From: Fusarium oxysporum f. sp. lycopersici 4287
Taxonomy: Eukaryota > Ascomycota > Sordariomycetes > Hypocreales > Nectriaceae
Direction: 5' to 3'
Length of the DNA stretch: 64,000 nt
Assembly (NCBI RefSeq): GCF_000149955.1
Contig: NC_030988.1
Location: 560,810-624,809, forward strand
The translations under genes were made by a program, and so were the position numbers. Each line of letters opens with the position of its first letter. Position 1 is the first letter of the stretch. The notes beneath the pieces were generated by a model. That model worked only from the letters and a program-made list of their open reading frames with translations, was not told the origin of the DNA and did not search any database. This document shows positions 10,803 to 19,566 of the stretch, in pieces.

Positions 10803-11922
10803 ATGCGCGAAGCTTCAGGTCTTTGCAATTGGACAGTCTATCGCTACGTTCATAGGGTGTGATAATGGACTAGGAAAGCCGGCTAGTAGATTGGACTCCA
10901 GAGAAATCTCCATATTCTTCAAGGTAGATATCTCAGCTTCAATCCGCAGAGCCATGGGCTAAAGATCTGACCGAGTCTATGAATATAGAGCCAATATGCG
11001 TCCAACACCATGTTCGCCGCCTCCGTCTTCTGTTGCAAGCTATCATGCACAGTTTGTCTCAGGATGATAAGCCGAGAAAGCCAGAGATGGATTGTTCTTG
11101 GCTTTGAGGCCGTCGTTGGCTGGTGGGGAGCGTCTGCACTTATCATCAACCTTTTTCAGTGTGAACTACCTACACCATGGATATACACCAATGATAAAAG
11201 ATGTATCGACCGAACCGCTTTCTGGACTTATTATTCCATCACGAACATCACCACGGATATTGGTATCATTATTGTCTTTTGCGAAAACGTTCTGAAAATC
11301 CAAATACCATGGTCTAAGAAGATTTTTGTCACGAGTGTTTTTGGCAGTCGAATCCTGTATGTTTTACTCCCACCATGGTGATGGATCTTTCTAGCTTGCG
11401 TGCAGCATAAGGCACTAACAACGACGGAAAAGTATAATACCTGCAATTGCGGTTCAAATCTACCTATCCAACAAGACATTTGCTTCCACCGATTTCACCT
11501 TCGCGAACTGGGAAGCTGCTATCGCTTTACAACTGGTCCAGTGCCTCTTCATTGTCACTGTTTGTATACCCAGCTTTAGGCCCCTTTTCACCAGCCTGGA
11601 ATCTGGCTAGATCCGTATTGACGACCTGCGACGACAGGACAAGTCTGGCAGCAGCAGCTACCCGAATAAAAGGCCGGAATATAGTGGATATAGGCCAAGT
11701 CAAATCAGCCCTTTAGGCACCATATTACGGACAATGAGGTCAGCTGAGGAAGCAACTGTGACTGGATCGCAACTTAGCACGGTACAAGAATTGACTGACT
11801 TATCCAAAGTCAATCACATAAGGAGCTATAACCTGACGACAGAGCAGAAGAGAGGTACTTGGGACGAGCCATGCCGCACAAGCCACTCAAGTGAAATAAT
11901 ACTCATCCAGCAAATATGTTAA
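10803..11922 (+). pseudogene. SAT4/rhodopsin-domain membrane protein, 5' end in gap, in-frame stop
   Basis: Fungal seven-helix integral membrane protein of the SAT4/Pth11-like 'rhodopsin' family. The reading frame is recovered by two introns. Exon 10803-10923 (FAIGQSIATFIGCDNGLGK) ends at a GT. The intron 10924-10988 contains CTGAC and ends in TAG. Exon 10989-11356 follows (SQYASNTMFAASVFCCKLSC ... CIDRTAFWTYYSITNITTDI, helices 3-6). The intron 11357-11432 is GTATGT...CACTAACAAC...AG. The last exon 11433-11922 carries helix 7 and the cytosolic tail (NWEAAIALQLVQCLFIVTVC, then SLESG-stop-IRIDDL). The TAG at 11608-11610 sits where the family has the conserved LESGMIR sequence, and the frame stays open for another 104 codons. 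So a single nonsense change separates the core from its tail. All seven helices could still be made. The N-terminus lies in the gap. Confidence 0.8.
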
Positions 11923-12899
11923 GTTGAGGTACAGAGCCCGCATGAACGTGTTTTCGAGCAATACATGAAAGAATCTTTCTTTTCCCTGCTGAAGGAGTAC
12001 GAGACTCTGGCTCCCACACAGTAAAACAATATAGACTGGCGTCACAAAAGGAACATAGATGGTCAGGGGACCGAGGAGCTTCGATCCCATCTCTTGTAGA
12101 GATGGAGATCGATTGAAAGGCGGAAGAGAGATTAATGCAATACGACGCTATGCAGGGGGCCAAAGTGGGGGGCTTAGCAAGGGTACATGTCATAGAGGCA
12201 GGCACGCCGCTTTGTTGCTTGATGGCCAATCTGTTGGCGAAGGTTACTCTCTGCTTATGCCAATATAAGGGATACAATCTCCATTTGTGGAATTTAACTG
12301 GCGCCACTTAGCCGAATTAAGTATACATTATGACGGAGATAGCAAGCACACAGGGATAAGAGCTCTACCTCAGATTGGAAGGTCACATGGGTTATTGTTG
12401 ACGATAGAAAAAATGGATGGATTTCCTGTAGGACTTAGCTGCTTCATGCTTTTTCATGCAAATTTTAAACCAATGCAGTTGGATGTTGTGGGGGCGAGGA
12501 TTATGATCGTTAGAAAGCTACCTTCTCTTTACCCAGTTCAAAGGCCATATTGGGGGTAGCACACTAATGTAAGATCTAAATTATAACTCTAATTGGCCAG
12601 ATCCTCTCACTAGAACTTACTGTCTATTAGGTTCTCAGTACACTATATGTGACGGTTGTGGGTTTCAAACAGGGAAACTAGTCCGTACTAGGTTTATGTT
12701 TGCAGATTGCGTAGGGCGTTATACTGAGCGAACGTTAATTGTCACGTCTCTTAATGATCAAGTAATGCGTATTAAGCTTGTAGCCGACCACGGACCATCC
12801 GGGACACCAGCTGTTACTGAGTCAGTTTCTGCTTTTTCAGTTGTCAACTTCTGCAATATGCGAGAAGCCTTCTTTTTTTCTTTACGAGCTTCCTTATCG
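11923..12899. other. intergenic, no gene seen
   Basis: No recognisable domain. It may include decayed sequence of the helicase-like fragment downstream. Confidence 0.4.
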
Positions 12900-13368
12900 T
12901 TCGCTTGCAGGTAAGGCAGGGTCTGCACTTTTGTATTCCCTGATGACAACAATTGCGAGATGGAAAACTCGCCGCATAAGTATGGGGTGGATCCTTGCTT
13001 GAAACCAGGAATCTTGACTAGCTGAGAAAGCTGGCTCAGAAATGGGACGATGAGCCAACATAGTATAAAAGAAGTTCCCCAACGTTGCTTGGTAGGTATC
13101 GATGTATGATCTTGGTTGTACCAGTGACGCTATATCCCTTATGATAATATGTCACGAAGCTAACGAGGCCATTTTCAACAAAGATATTTCGACGGCCTCC
13201 CGACCCGTCTCTAGGGTTAGAGTGCTGAATACAAAGTAGTTCCGTCCCACGTGCTGGCTGGCCTCCAGTGATATGCACAAGAAGTAGCAACCGCTCGAGG
13301 AATGCGTTGACTGTAGATAAGTATCGGCCTACAATTTGCAACCTCCATTTACCGTGTTTTTTAGCCAA
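12900..13368 (-). pseudogene. fragment resembling telomere-linked RecQ-type helicase proteins (N-terminal region)
   Basis: The minus-strand frame 13036-13368 contains LLLLVHITGGQPARGTELL, GGRRNIFVENGLVSFVTYYH and KGYSVTGTTKIIHRYLPSNV followed by GELLLYYV. From memory, this pattern (GQPARG.EL / YHKGY / HRYLP..VGEL) is the conserved block upstream of the helicase domain in large fungal TLH/RecQ-like proteins that often sit near telomeres. After LLYYV the frame is lost, and homologous text appears to continue in a shifted frame to about 12900. No helicase motifs (DEAH, motif VI) are present. This is a relic, and the family name is a recollection rather than a search result. Confidence 0.5.
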
Positions 13369-13562
13369 CGAGGAGTAAAAATGGCTCTATGGAGATTGAT
13401 TAATTAATTGCTTTATTCTCTATCGGTTTATATACATATCGCTAGATGCATCGTTGTGATTGAAGTTTTACAAAATAAAATGCCTCTGTCGACTGCCCGC
13501 GCGAAGTCCACTAAGACCACCAAGGACCCAAGCCTGGGGGGAGCCCGATTCGCATGTCCTAT

Positions 13563-13768
13563 TGTTGAATGTTGGAGGGTTCACCCTCAACTTCAGGATT
13601 AAGGTTCAGGATTAAAGTTTGACGCCCTAAACTTAGATCATAGGACTTTTATCTAGGACTTTCTAGGACTCAAGTCCTAGAAGGAACCAGTCAAAGATAT
13701 AAGGTCTCAATGGTCCTTCGATTGCGAAAGGATCAAGAAATATACACGATTCACCTTAATATCTGACA
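13563..13768 (+). repeat. solo LTR, 206 bp, with 5-bp target duplication
   Basis: Begins TGTTGAATGTTGG and ends ATATCTGACA (TG...CA). It is flanked on both sides by CCTAT (13558-13562 and 13769-13773), the 5-bp duplication expected for a Copia- or Gypsy-type insertion. No internal region remains, so it arose by LTR-LTR recombination. The sequence contains nested AGGACTT/AAGTCCT motifs. Same family as 23888-24093 and 40246-40338. Confidence 0.9.
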
Positions 13769-14445
13769 CCTATATATGGTCTGATTCCTGCGTCACGCAC
13801 CACAATGAGCGCCGCGTTAACTGCGCTGTTGCAAATAATCCAAGCCAACGCCTTCAGCTGTCAGGCAATCTTAGAGCCGCTTCTGGCGAGACACATATAG
13901 TAATTCAAGGCATTAACTTTGATTATTTCGTGAACTTAGCGAATACAGAAAAGCCAAAAACATAACTTTTAGCTAAGCCTTTTTTGCAGCTTATAGCATA
14001 TGAATCCATTGCTTGTTCCATGGTTCCTCCTATACCCTGCACTGGCTCTTTATACCGAAAACCATACTTTGTAAAGAATTTCTTGAAGGAGGAATCGTAA
14101 CCAAGCATCCTCGTATAGAGCTTTCTTTGGCAAGAACTTTTCATTATTAATAGTATAAACGTATAATTGTCCAAGGTTCTTGATACCTTGGACCGGTAAA
14201 CCAGTGCTCTTACCCTCCATAGGATCCACCAGGCTTACATGTGTAGTCACAGAGAAGCCGGGAAAACAAACTTGAATAGTTACTACTTGCCCCGTCCAAA
14301 AAGTCTGTGGCATTTAGGCTTTTAAAGTTCAGAAAAATAATATATTATCAATGATAGAGCTATTAGGCCTGTGGCCTAGAGGCACATGTAGGCTGTGTCA
14401 TTGAATAAAGCAGAAACGACCATTTTGGCATTCACGATATTTAAA
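13769..14445. other. intergenic, 3' of Argonaute; no gene seen
   Basis: Short minus-strand frames at 13923-14313 have no recognised domain. Includes the downstream region of the Argonaute gene, whose stop codon is at 14446-14448. Confidence 0.4.
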
Positions 14446-14668
14446 CTAGATATAGAACATCGTATCCCTCAGCTTTTGATGGATTTGTACATCATCAGGA
14501 CTTGGCTGCCCGGTTCCTCCAGCTGCCGAAGTTCCAGTTACGGACGGGGCTGCACTCGGCGACGGCGTGTCAAAAAGACTAGCCAAATAGCACCGCGCGC
14601 GCTCACACGCAAGATCAGCATAGTACGCCGGGGGGCATAGACTAACAGCCTTGGTGGCGCGGCCGAAC
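14446..14668 (-). pseudogene. Argonaute gene, severed 3' end (last 72 codons)
   Basis: Read on the minus strand from the left edge of the Copia element, this stretch encodes FGRATKAVSLCPPAYYADLA followed by CERARCYLASLF and a Ser/Pro/Gly-rich tail, with a stop at 14446-14448. It is the conserved C-terminus of the PIWI domain (the ...LFGRATKAVS.CPPAYYADL block of fungal Argonautes). It continues exactly from LTHNMCYL at the other side of the element (19567). Joining the two flanks at a 2-bp overlap (AC on the plus strand) keeps the frame, so the retrotransposon entered an otherwise open gene. Confidence 0.92.
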
Positions 14669-14862
14669 TGTTGTTTATATTGCGCAGTAGTGCTGGGTGA
14701 AAATGTATTTTTATGAAACTTGGTTGTTCATTATTGAGCTGAGAGTTATTCTCGGGTTTATATCTCTAGATGATTGTATCTAGGACTTTGAACTTTAAAT
14801 CTAGGACTTTCAGACTAACAGTCTGAATCCTGAAGGGAAGGGGATTCCCGGATTTTCCAACA
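14669..14862 (-). repeat. Copia 3' LTR (194 bp)
   Basis: Left copy in window orientation. Indistinguishable by eye from 19373-19566. Contains repeated TCTAGGACTT motifs and the terminal inverted TGTTG/CAACA. Confidence 0.95.
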
Positions 14863-14878
14863 CGCCCCCATCCACCTT
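14863..14878 (-). other. polypurine tract of the Copia element
   Basis: Minus-strand AAGGTGGATGGGGGCG directly abutting the 3' LTR, the expected primer site for plus-strand DNA synthesis. Confidence 0.7.
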
Positions 14879-14882
14879 GTCT

Positions 14883-17800
14883 TCAGGGCACAGAGTCATC
14901 GTGGACTTCAGTACTCCAAATAATACGACCTGCTTCCTCGATCGGACATGCACTGACTCGAATTGCTTCTAGAAAGTGACCGTGGCTGACGGCGTTCAAT
15001 GGTTTAGTGAGTCCGTCTGCTACCTGCTCATGTGTGCTGACGTATTGCACATCAATATTCCCGGCTTCAACTTCTTCTCGGATATGGTGCTCGGTTAACG
15101 GAATGTGCTTTGTCCGTTGGTGAAGCTCAGGGTTTCTGCATAGCTTTAGGGAACCCTGGTTGTCGCCGTTCAGTGGGATAGGCATATGTAGCGGAAGGAG
15201 CAGTTCAGAGAAGAGGTTCCTAGTCCAGGCCAATTCTCTGGCACACTGGGAGAGTGCTGTATATTCAGCCTCGGTAGTCGATAGTGCCACTGTTTCGTGC
15301 CGTTTGGCCCTCCATGAGACTGTAGATCCTTCAAGTTGAACAAGCCATCCAAACGTCGATCTTCCCGTAACAGTGTCGCCTTTCCAATCCGAGTCGGCCC
15401 AAGCTGTGATGCTCCAAGCGGATTCAGGATCTTTCTTGACGCCCCCAAGCACCAGGCCGTGGTCTCTTGTCTGCTGTAGATAGCGGAGACCTCTTTTGAT
15501 CATTCGTGAATGTGTTGGTGATGGATTCGACATGTATCTTGAGAGTACCGAGAGTAGGAAAGCTAAATCGGGTCTGGTTTGGGTCATTCCATACATCAGC
15601 GAGCCGGTTTTCGAGCTATAGTCTTCTCGTTCTTCTGGAGAAGCCGAGTCGCCATTGTCTCTTGGTTGCAGTGTCGAGAGTGAATTTCGCTCCATCGGGG
15701 TCTTGACCGGTCGACAATCCTCTAAGCCGAATTTCTTCAGTATTCTGGTAAAATATGCATCCTGGGAAAGGTAGATCAGCCTTGAGTTCCTGTCTCGGGT
15801 TATTCTTACTCCAAGAAAATGGCTGGCGGGACCGAGATCAGTCATTGTGAAGATCTCTCCCAGGCGGGCTTTGTACCCTTGGATTGCTTCCTTGTTGCTG
15901 CCCATGATGAGGAAGTCATCCACATATGTGATGATGATCACTCCCGTTGTGGGATTGTGATATACGGCCGTGTCAGACGTTACTTGTCGAAAGTCAAGGG
16001 ATTCCAAGGCCTCCTTCAGCTTCTTTTGCCATTGCCGAGGCGCCTGTTTGAGTCCATAGAGGGATTTGATCAGTTTGCAGATCTTCTCGGTTGAGAATCC
16101 TGGCGGACGGTCTTCTGGGTGTTGGTCGAAATACTCTACAAGCCCTTCCGGCATTTCGATGAAGACTTCTTCCTCGAGGTCCCCTTCCAGGAACGCCGTC
16201 GACACGTCCATCTGCTCAATCTCCCAGTCAAGACAGGCAGCAACGGTGAGGAGGATTCTCCAAGTCGCCGCTTTGGCAACAGAGGCAAAGGTCTGGTTGT
16301 AGTCAAAGCCGAACTGTTGTTCAAAGCCTCTGACCACCAGCCGCGCCTTGAACTTGTCGAGGTTGCCGTCCTCGTTTTTCTTGACCTTGAATACCCATTT
16401 GACGGTAAGTGGCCTATTGTGAGCTTGGTTGCGGTCCAGCATGCGCCAAGTTCCTTTCGTGAGGAGACTGCGCAGCTCACTGTGTATTGCTCTGAGCCAA
16501 TGCTCCCTTTGCGGACCTTGAAGCGCTTCAGTCATTGTTTTGGGCTCAGTGATCACCTCTTTTCGGAGATCGGGCAGCTTAGCTGATGTCATGGATGTTG
16601 TCGTCTGTCCATGCTGAGGATTATGCACCTCAGCATGCTGAAGATTGTTCACTTCAGACCTTTGTGGCCTTGGAGTCTTTGTCTGCTCCGTGACGGACTG
16701 TGGCCGGCTTGAGATGGGAGCTCCGTTCTTGCGGATTTCCGGCTCAACATCATGCTCAGTTTCGGTCAGGAGTTCTGTCTCCCCAACCTTTTCGTAGAAT
16801 TGTACATTTGCAGAACGGACGATCTGATGTCCCTTCCTGCGAGAGGGCACCCAGCAGGTGTAGATCTGTGAACCTTCCATGCATAGGTAGATTCCAGCCT
16901 CTCCTCTTGGGCCAAACTTGTGTGATCTCAATCTTCGTTCCTGCGGTATGTGTATCGTGACTTGTGAGCCGCAGATTCGTTCTCCGGACAGATCCGGCTT
17001 GTTGTCTTGTCCGGGGAAGGCCTCGTTGAGAAAGCTTTCCATGGGAGTGAGGCCATCAATTGCCCTGGTGGCTGTCACGTTTGTCTTGCGCACCATATCT
17101 TCCAGGACCAATGGCCAGAGCTCTATCGGGATTCTTTCCGATTCCATGGTTGCTCTGACTTTGTCAAAGATGATGCGGTTAGAGCGCTCAGCAACTCCGT
17201 TAAATTCAGGAGTATATGGTGTCGTCTTGATGATCTTGACGCCGTGAGTGTACTCGAGGTTTTTGAGAGACGCACCATAGAGCTCAGAGCCGCCATCCAT
17301 TTGGATTGCGTACACTCGGATGCCATACTGAGTTCGTATCTTGGAGATGAGCTGGCCTAGAAGTTCCGAAGCCATCCCCTTCCTCGTGAACGTGTAGGCC
17401 CATCTCATTCTATGCCTGTCATCTGTGGCAATCATTCCCCATCGTTCGCCTCTAATGCCCGGTGGATTGACTTTGAAGGTGTCAACATGAATGAACCCGG
17501 CCCTGGAGGCTCGTTTCCGTTTATTTCGCGGAGTCCATCGTAGGGCCTTTGCGATGTCGCAGGCGAGGCAGTAATTGAAAGGCTGATGGTCGTGGTGGCC
17601 GTCACAGTACATTCCTCTGGTCATTTTGGCAGTCTGTGACACCTGATATGCGTTAACATGGCCGAGTCTTCGGTGCCAAAGGTCGACATTCAGGCATTGG
17701 TTTGATGAAGCAGTGTGATGATTGCATGGTTCTGGCTGGAGTTCCGAGACGGCCTGGTTTGAAACAGTAGTCTTTCCGACCTCAGTGTTCACGTACAGAC

Positions 17801-19298
17801 CGTCCCTTCCTATGCGGAGGAGACCAAAGACATCTCCTGTTGGGTCGTACATGTCGTTCCCGTCTATCCAGCCGCCGTTCTTGTATAGCCTGAGTCCTGA
17901 CATGACATTTACCGGAAACTCAGGGATGAACAGCGTGTCTTTGAGGTTAATTGTGACCTGCTCACCCCATTTGTTTATGAAGCAAATTTTGACTGTCCCC
18001 TTACCGAATGGGTACACCTTCCCACCGCCCGTAACGAGGACCGTTCGGGTTGCAGGCTGCAGTTCTGTGAATAGGCTTTGGTCGTTGCAGATGTGGACTG
18101 ATGAACCTGTGTCGAACAGCCATTCTGCGGTTGAAGAGATGTTATCAAGGGAGACTTTACACGTCTCTGTATTGTCCATAGGTAGCTCGTCTGAGACGCT
18201 GTCTTCAAGAATCAGAAAAGATCGCTCAACTGTCATGTGATTTGATTCCTTGATATGGAGATTCTTGGTGCTGTCGCGTTGAAGATCATGCTCCATGAGT
18301 TCCTTGGCGAGACGGACTGCCCAGTCGGGTCGCTTATCCTTATGGGCGAACCAACAATCATTTTCATGATGTCCTCTCTTCTTGCAGTTCGTGCAGGTAT
18401 GTTCCTTGTTCTTGCCGACTCGATGATTGGTTTCCTGGCTAGACTTGTTCGCGGCTCGCTGGTTCTTTGAAGATCCTCTCCTCCGGCCACTTGCCTCTTG
18501 CTTTCTTGCGGCCGGGCCCTTCCTTCCAGTCTTTTTACTGTGAGCCCAGTACGTGGAGGCAGTACCATGACTGTCATCATCATCTGATGACCTGTTTTCA
18601 TCAATGAGATCTTGCTGCATTGATCGTAGTGTTGGCGGATGCTCCGAGCGTAGGAGAGCGCGCTGTCTGGCAGTCCAGTCAGGGTACTCGTTCTCGCAGG
18701 CAGTCAGATAAACAACCTTTTTGAGGGTATCTGAGATTGGTTCTTTCTGCTCGAGGAGAAGTTTGACGAGTCGTTCAAAGTCGACATTAAATTGTGGAAT
18801 TGTCTCGTAAGAGCTTGTTTTGATCCGGATGAACTGGTAAAGTGTTGTCTGCAGAAGAACTGGGCCCGTGCCAATACAATAGGCCTGGAGAAGGTTGAAC
18901 ATCTCCTGGGGATTCTCAATCCCGACTAGTTGACTGAGTGCTTCTCCAGTGCAGTTACCTCGGATGGAGACGGCAGCTTTTGCCGCCCTGATCTTTTGAT
19001 CCATAGTCTGCTGTTCCTCGGGAGGGTAATCACCAAAGACAGCATCTTCGAGGCCATTGATCCGAAGAATGGCCTTCTGAGCTGGGCAATATTGCTCCCA
19101 ATTGGAGGGGCCGCCTAGCTTGAGCTCTTGCGGAAGGAAAAGAGTATTCTTTTCAGAGATGACCGTGGTACTGTCATACATTGAGGATGGTGTGTGGTCT
19201 TGACCTGAAGCACCAGGTTGCGACGATTCGGATGCAGGCGATACTCTGATTGTGTTGCGAGTTCGCATGGTGGAAGGTGGGGCTCGTCGTGACGTCAT
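14883..19298 (-). CDS. Copia gag-pol polyprotein, 1471 aa
   Basis: Single uninterrupted frame from the ATG at 19298. Domains in order: gag (about 1-290); CCHC zinc knuckle CTNCKKRGHHENDCW (about 300-315); aspartic protease WLFDTGSSVHICND (about 392-405); integrase zinc-binding HRRLGHVNAYQ...YCLACDIAKA (about 539-580) and the DDE core (HVDTFKV, MDGGSELYG, TPYTPEFNGVAERSN, about 610-730). Reverse transcriptase has WVFKVKKNEDGNL and the catalytic YVDDFLIMG (about 1124). RNase H has WADSDWKGD and STTEAEYTAL (about 1300-1335) and DNQGSLKL further on. All key catalytic residues that I can check are present. There is no frameshift between gag and pol, as in many fungal Copia elements. Probably functional. 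Confidence 0.95.
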   Translation of the reverse strand: MTSRRAPPSTMRTRNTIRVSPASESSQPGASGQDHTPSSMYDSTTVISEKNTLFLPQELKLGGPSNWEQYCPAQKAILRINGLEDAVFGDYPPEEQQTMDQKIRAAKAAVSIRGNCTGEALSQLVGIENPQEMFNLLQAYCIGTGPVLLQTTLYQFIRIKTSSYETIPQFNVDFERLVKLLLEQKEPISDTLKKVVYLTACENEYPDWTARQRALLRSEHPPTLRSMQQDLIDENRSSDDDDSHGTASTYWAHSKKTGRKGPAARKQEASGRRRGSSKNQRAANKSSQETNHRVGKNKEHTCTNCKKRGHHENDCWFAHKDKRPDWAVRLAKELMEHDLQRDSTKNLHIKESNHMTVERSFLILEDSVSDELPMDNTETCKVSLDNISSTAEWLFDTGSSVHICNDQSLFTELQPATRTVLVTGGGKVYPFGKGTVKICFINKWGEQVTINLKDTLFIPEFPVNVMSGLRLYKNGGWIDGNDMYDPTGDVFGLLRIGRDGLYVNTEVGKTTVSNQAVSELQPEPCNHHTASSNQCLNVDLWHRRLGHVNAYQVSQTAKMTRGMYCDGHHDHQPFNYCLACDIAKALRWTPRNKRKRASRAGFIHVDTFKVNPPGIRGERWGMIATDDRHRMRWAYTFTRKGMASELLGQLISKIRTQYGIRVYAIQMDGGSELYGASLKNLEYTHGVKIIKTTPYTPEFNGVAERSNRIIFDKVRATMESERIPIELWPLVLEDMVRKTNVTATRAIDGLTPMESFLNEAFPGQDNKPDLSGERICGSQVTIHIPQERRLRSHKFGPRGEAGIYLCMEGSQIYTCWVPSRRKGHQIVRSANVQFYEKVGETELLTETEHDVEPEIRKNGAPISSRPQSVTEQTKTPRPQRSEVNNLQHAEVHNPQHGQTTTSMTSAKLPDLRKEVITEPKTMTEALQGPQREHWLRAIHSELRSLLTKGTWRMLDRNQAHNRPLTVKWVFKVKKNEDGNLDKFKARLVVRGFEQQFGFDYNQTFASVAKAATWRILLTVAACLDWEIEQMDVSTAFLEGDLEEEVFIEMPEGLVEYFDQHPEDRPPGFSTEKICKLIKSLYGLKQAPRQWQKKLKEALESLDFRQVTSDTAVYHNPTTGVIIITYVDDFLIMGSNKEAIQGYKARLGEIFTMTDLGPASHFLGVRITRDRNSRLIYLSQDAYFTRILKKFGLEDCRPVKTPMERNSLSTLQPRDNGDSASPEEREDYSSKTGSLMYGMTQTRPDLAFLLSVLSRYMSNPSPTHSRMIKRGLRYLQQTRDHGLVLGGVKKDPESAWSITAWADSDWKGDTVTGRSTFGWLVQLEGSTVSWRAKRHETVALSTTEAEYTALSQCARELAWTRNLFSELLLPLHMPIPLNGDNQGSLKLCRNPELHQRTKHIPLTEHHIREEVEAGNIDVQYVSTHEQVADGLTKPLNAVSHGHFLEAIRVSACPIEEAGRIIWSTEVHDDSVP

Positions 19299-19360
19299 CT
19301 TGAGTTGAAGTTAAAGTTTGGTTCTTTGATTCAGAAGAGAAACCCGGTGTTTGCTAACCC

Positions 19361-19372
19361 GGGCTCATAACC
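19361..19372 (-). other. primer-binding site matching initiator-tRNA-Met anticodon arm
   Basis: Immediately inside the 5' LTR the plus strand reads GGGCTCATAACC, the anticodon stem-loop (CAT anticodon) of eukaryotic initiator tRNA-Met. The element RNA would therefore be complementary to an internal part of the tRNA rather than its 3' end, as in Drosophila copia, which primes from a cleaved half-tRNA. Confidence 0.7.
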
Positions 19373-19566
19373 TGTTGTTTATATTGCGCAGTAGTGCTGG
19401 GTGAAAATGTATTTTTATGAAACTTGGTTGTTCATTATTGAGCTGAGAGTTATTCTCGGGTTTATATCTCTAGATGATTGTATCTAGGACTTTGAACTTT
19501 AAATCTAGGACTTTCAGACTAACAGTCTGAATCCTGAAGGGAAGGGGATTCCCGGATTTTCCAACA
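19373..19566 (-). repeat. Copia 5' LTR (194 bp)
   Basis: Right copy. Starts TGTTGTTTATATTG and ends TTTTCCAACA. Adjacent to the primer-binding site on its left and to Argonaute coding sequence (LTHNMCYL codons) on its right. Confidence 0.95.

Larger units (their letters stand above)
14669..19566 (-). mobile_element. full-length Copia (Ty1/copia) LTR retrotransposon, 4.9 kb
   Basis: Two 194-bp LTRs (14669-14862 and 19373-19566) that read as identical over their whole length begin TGTTG and end CAACA. They enclose one 1471-codon gag-pol frame on the minus strand, a primer-binding site beside the right (5') LTR and a purine-rich tract beside the left (3') LTR. Pol order is protease-integrase-RT-RNase H, the Copia order. 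The element sits inside the last exon of an Argonaute gene. The usual 5-bp target duplication is not seen: the flanks share only AC. Identical LTRs and an unbroken frame imply a recent, possibly still active, insertion. Confidence 0.95.

Noticed and set aside
10408..10962. Long open frame across the N-gap
   Set aside because: Its length is an artefact of translating N. Only the part after 10803 is coding, and that continues through introns rather than to 10962.
15170..17360. Plus-strand frames opposite the Copia polyprotein
   Set aside because: Shadow frames of gag-pol without domains of their own.
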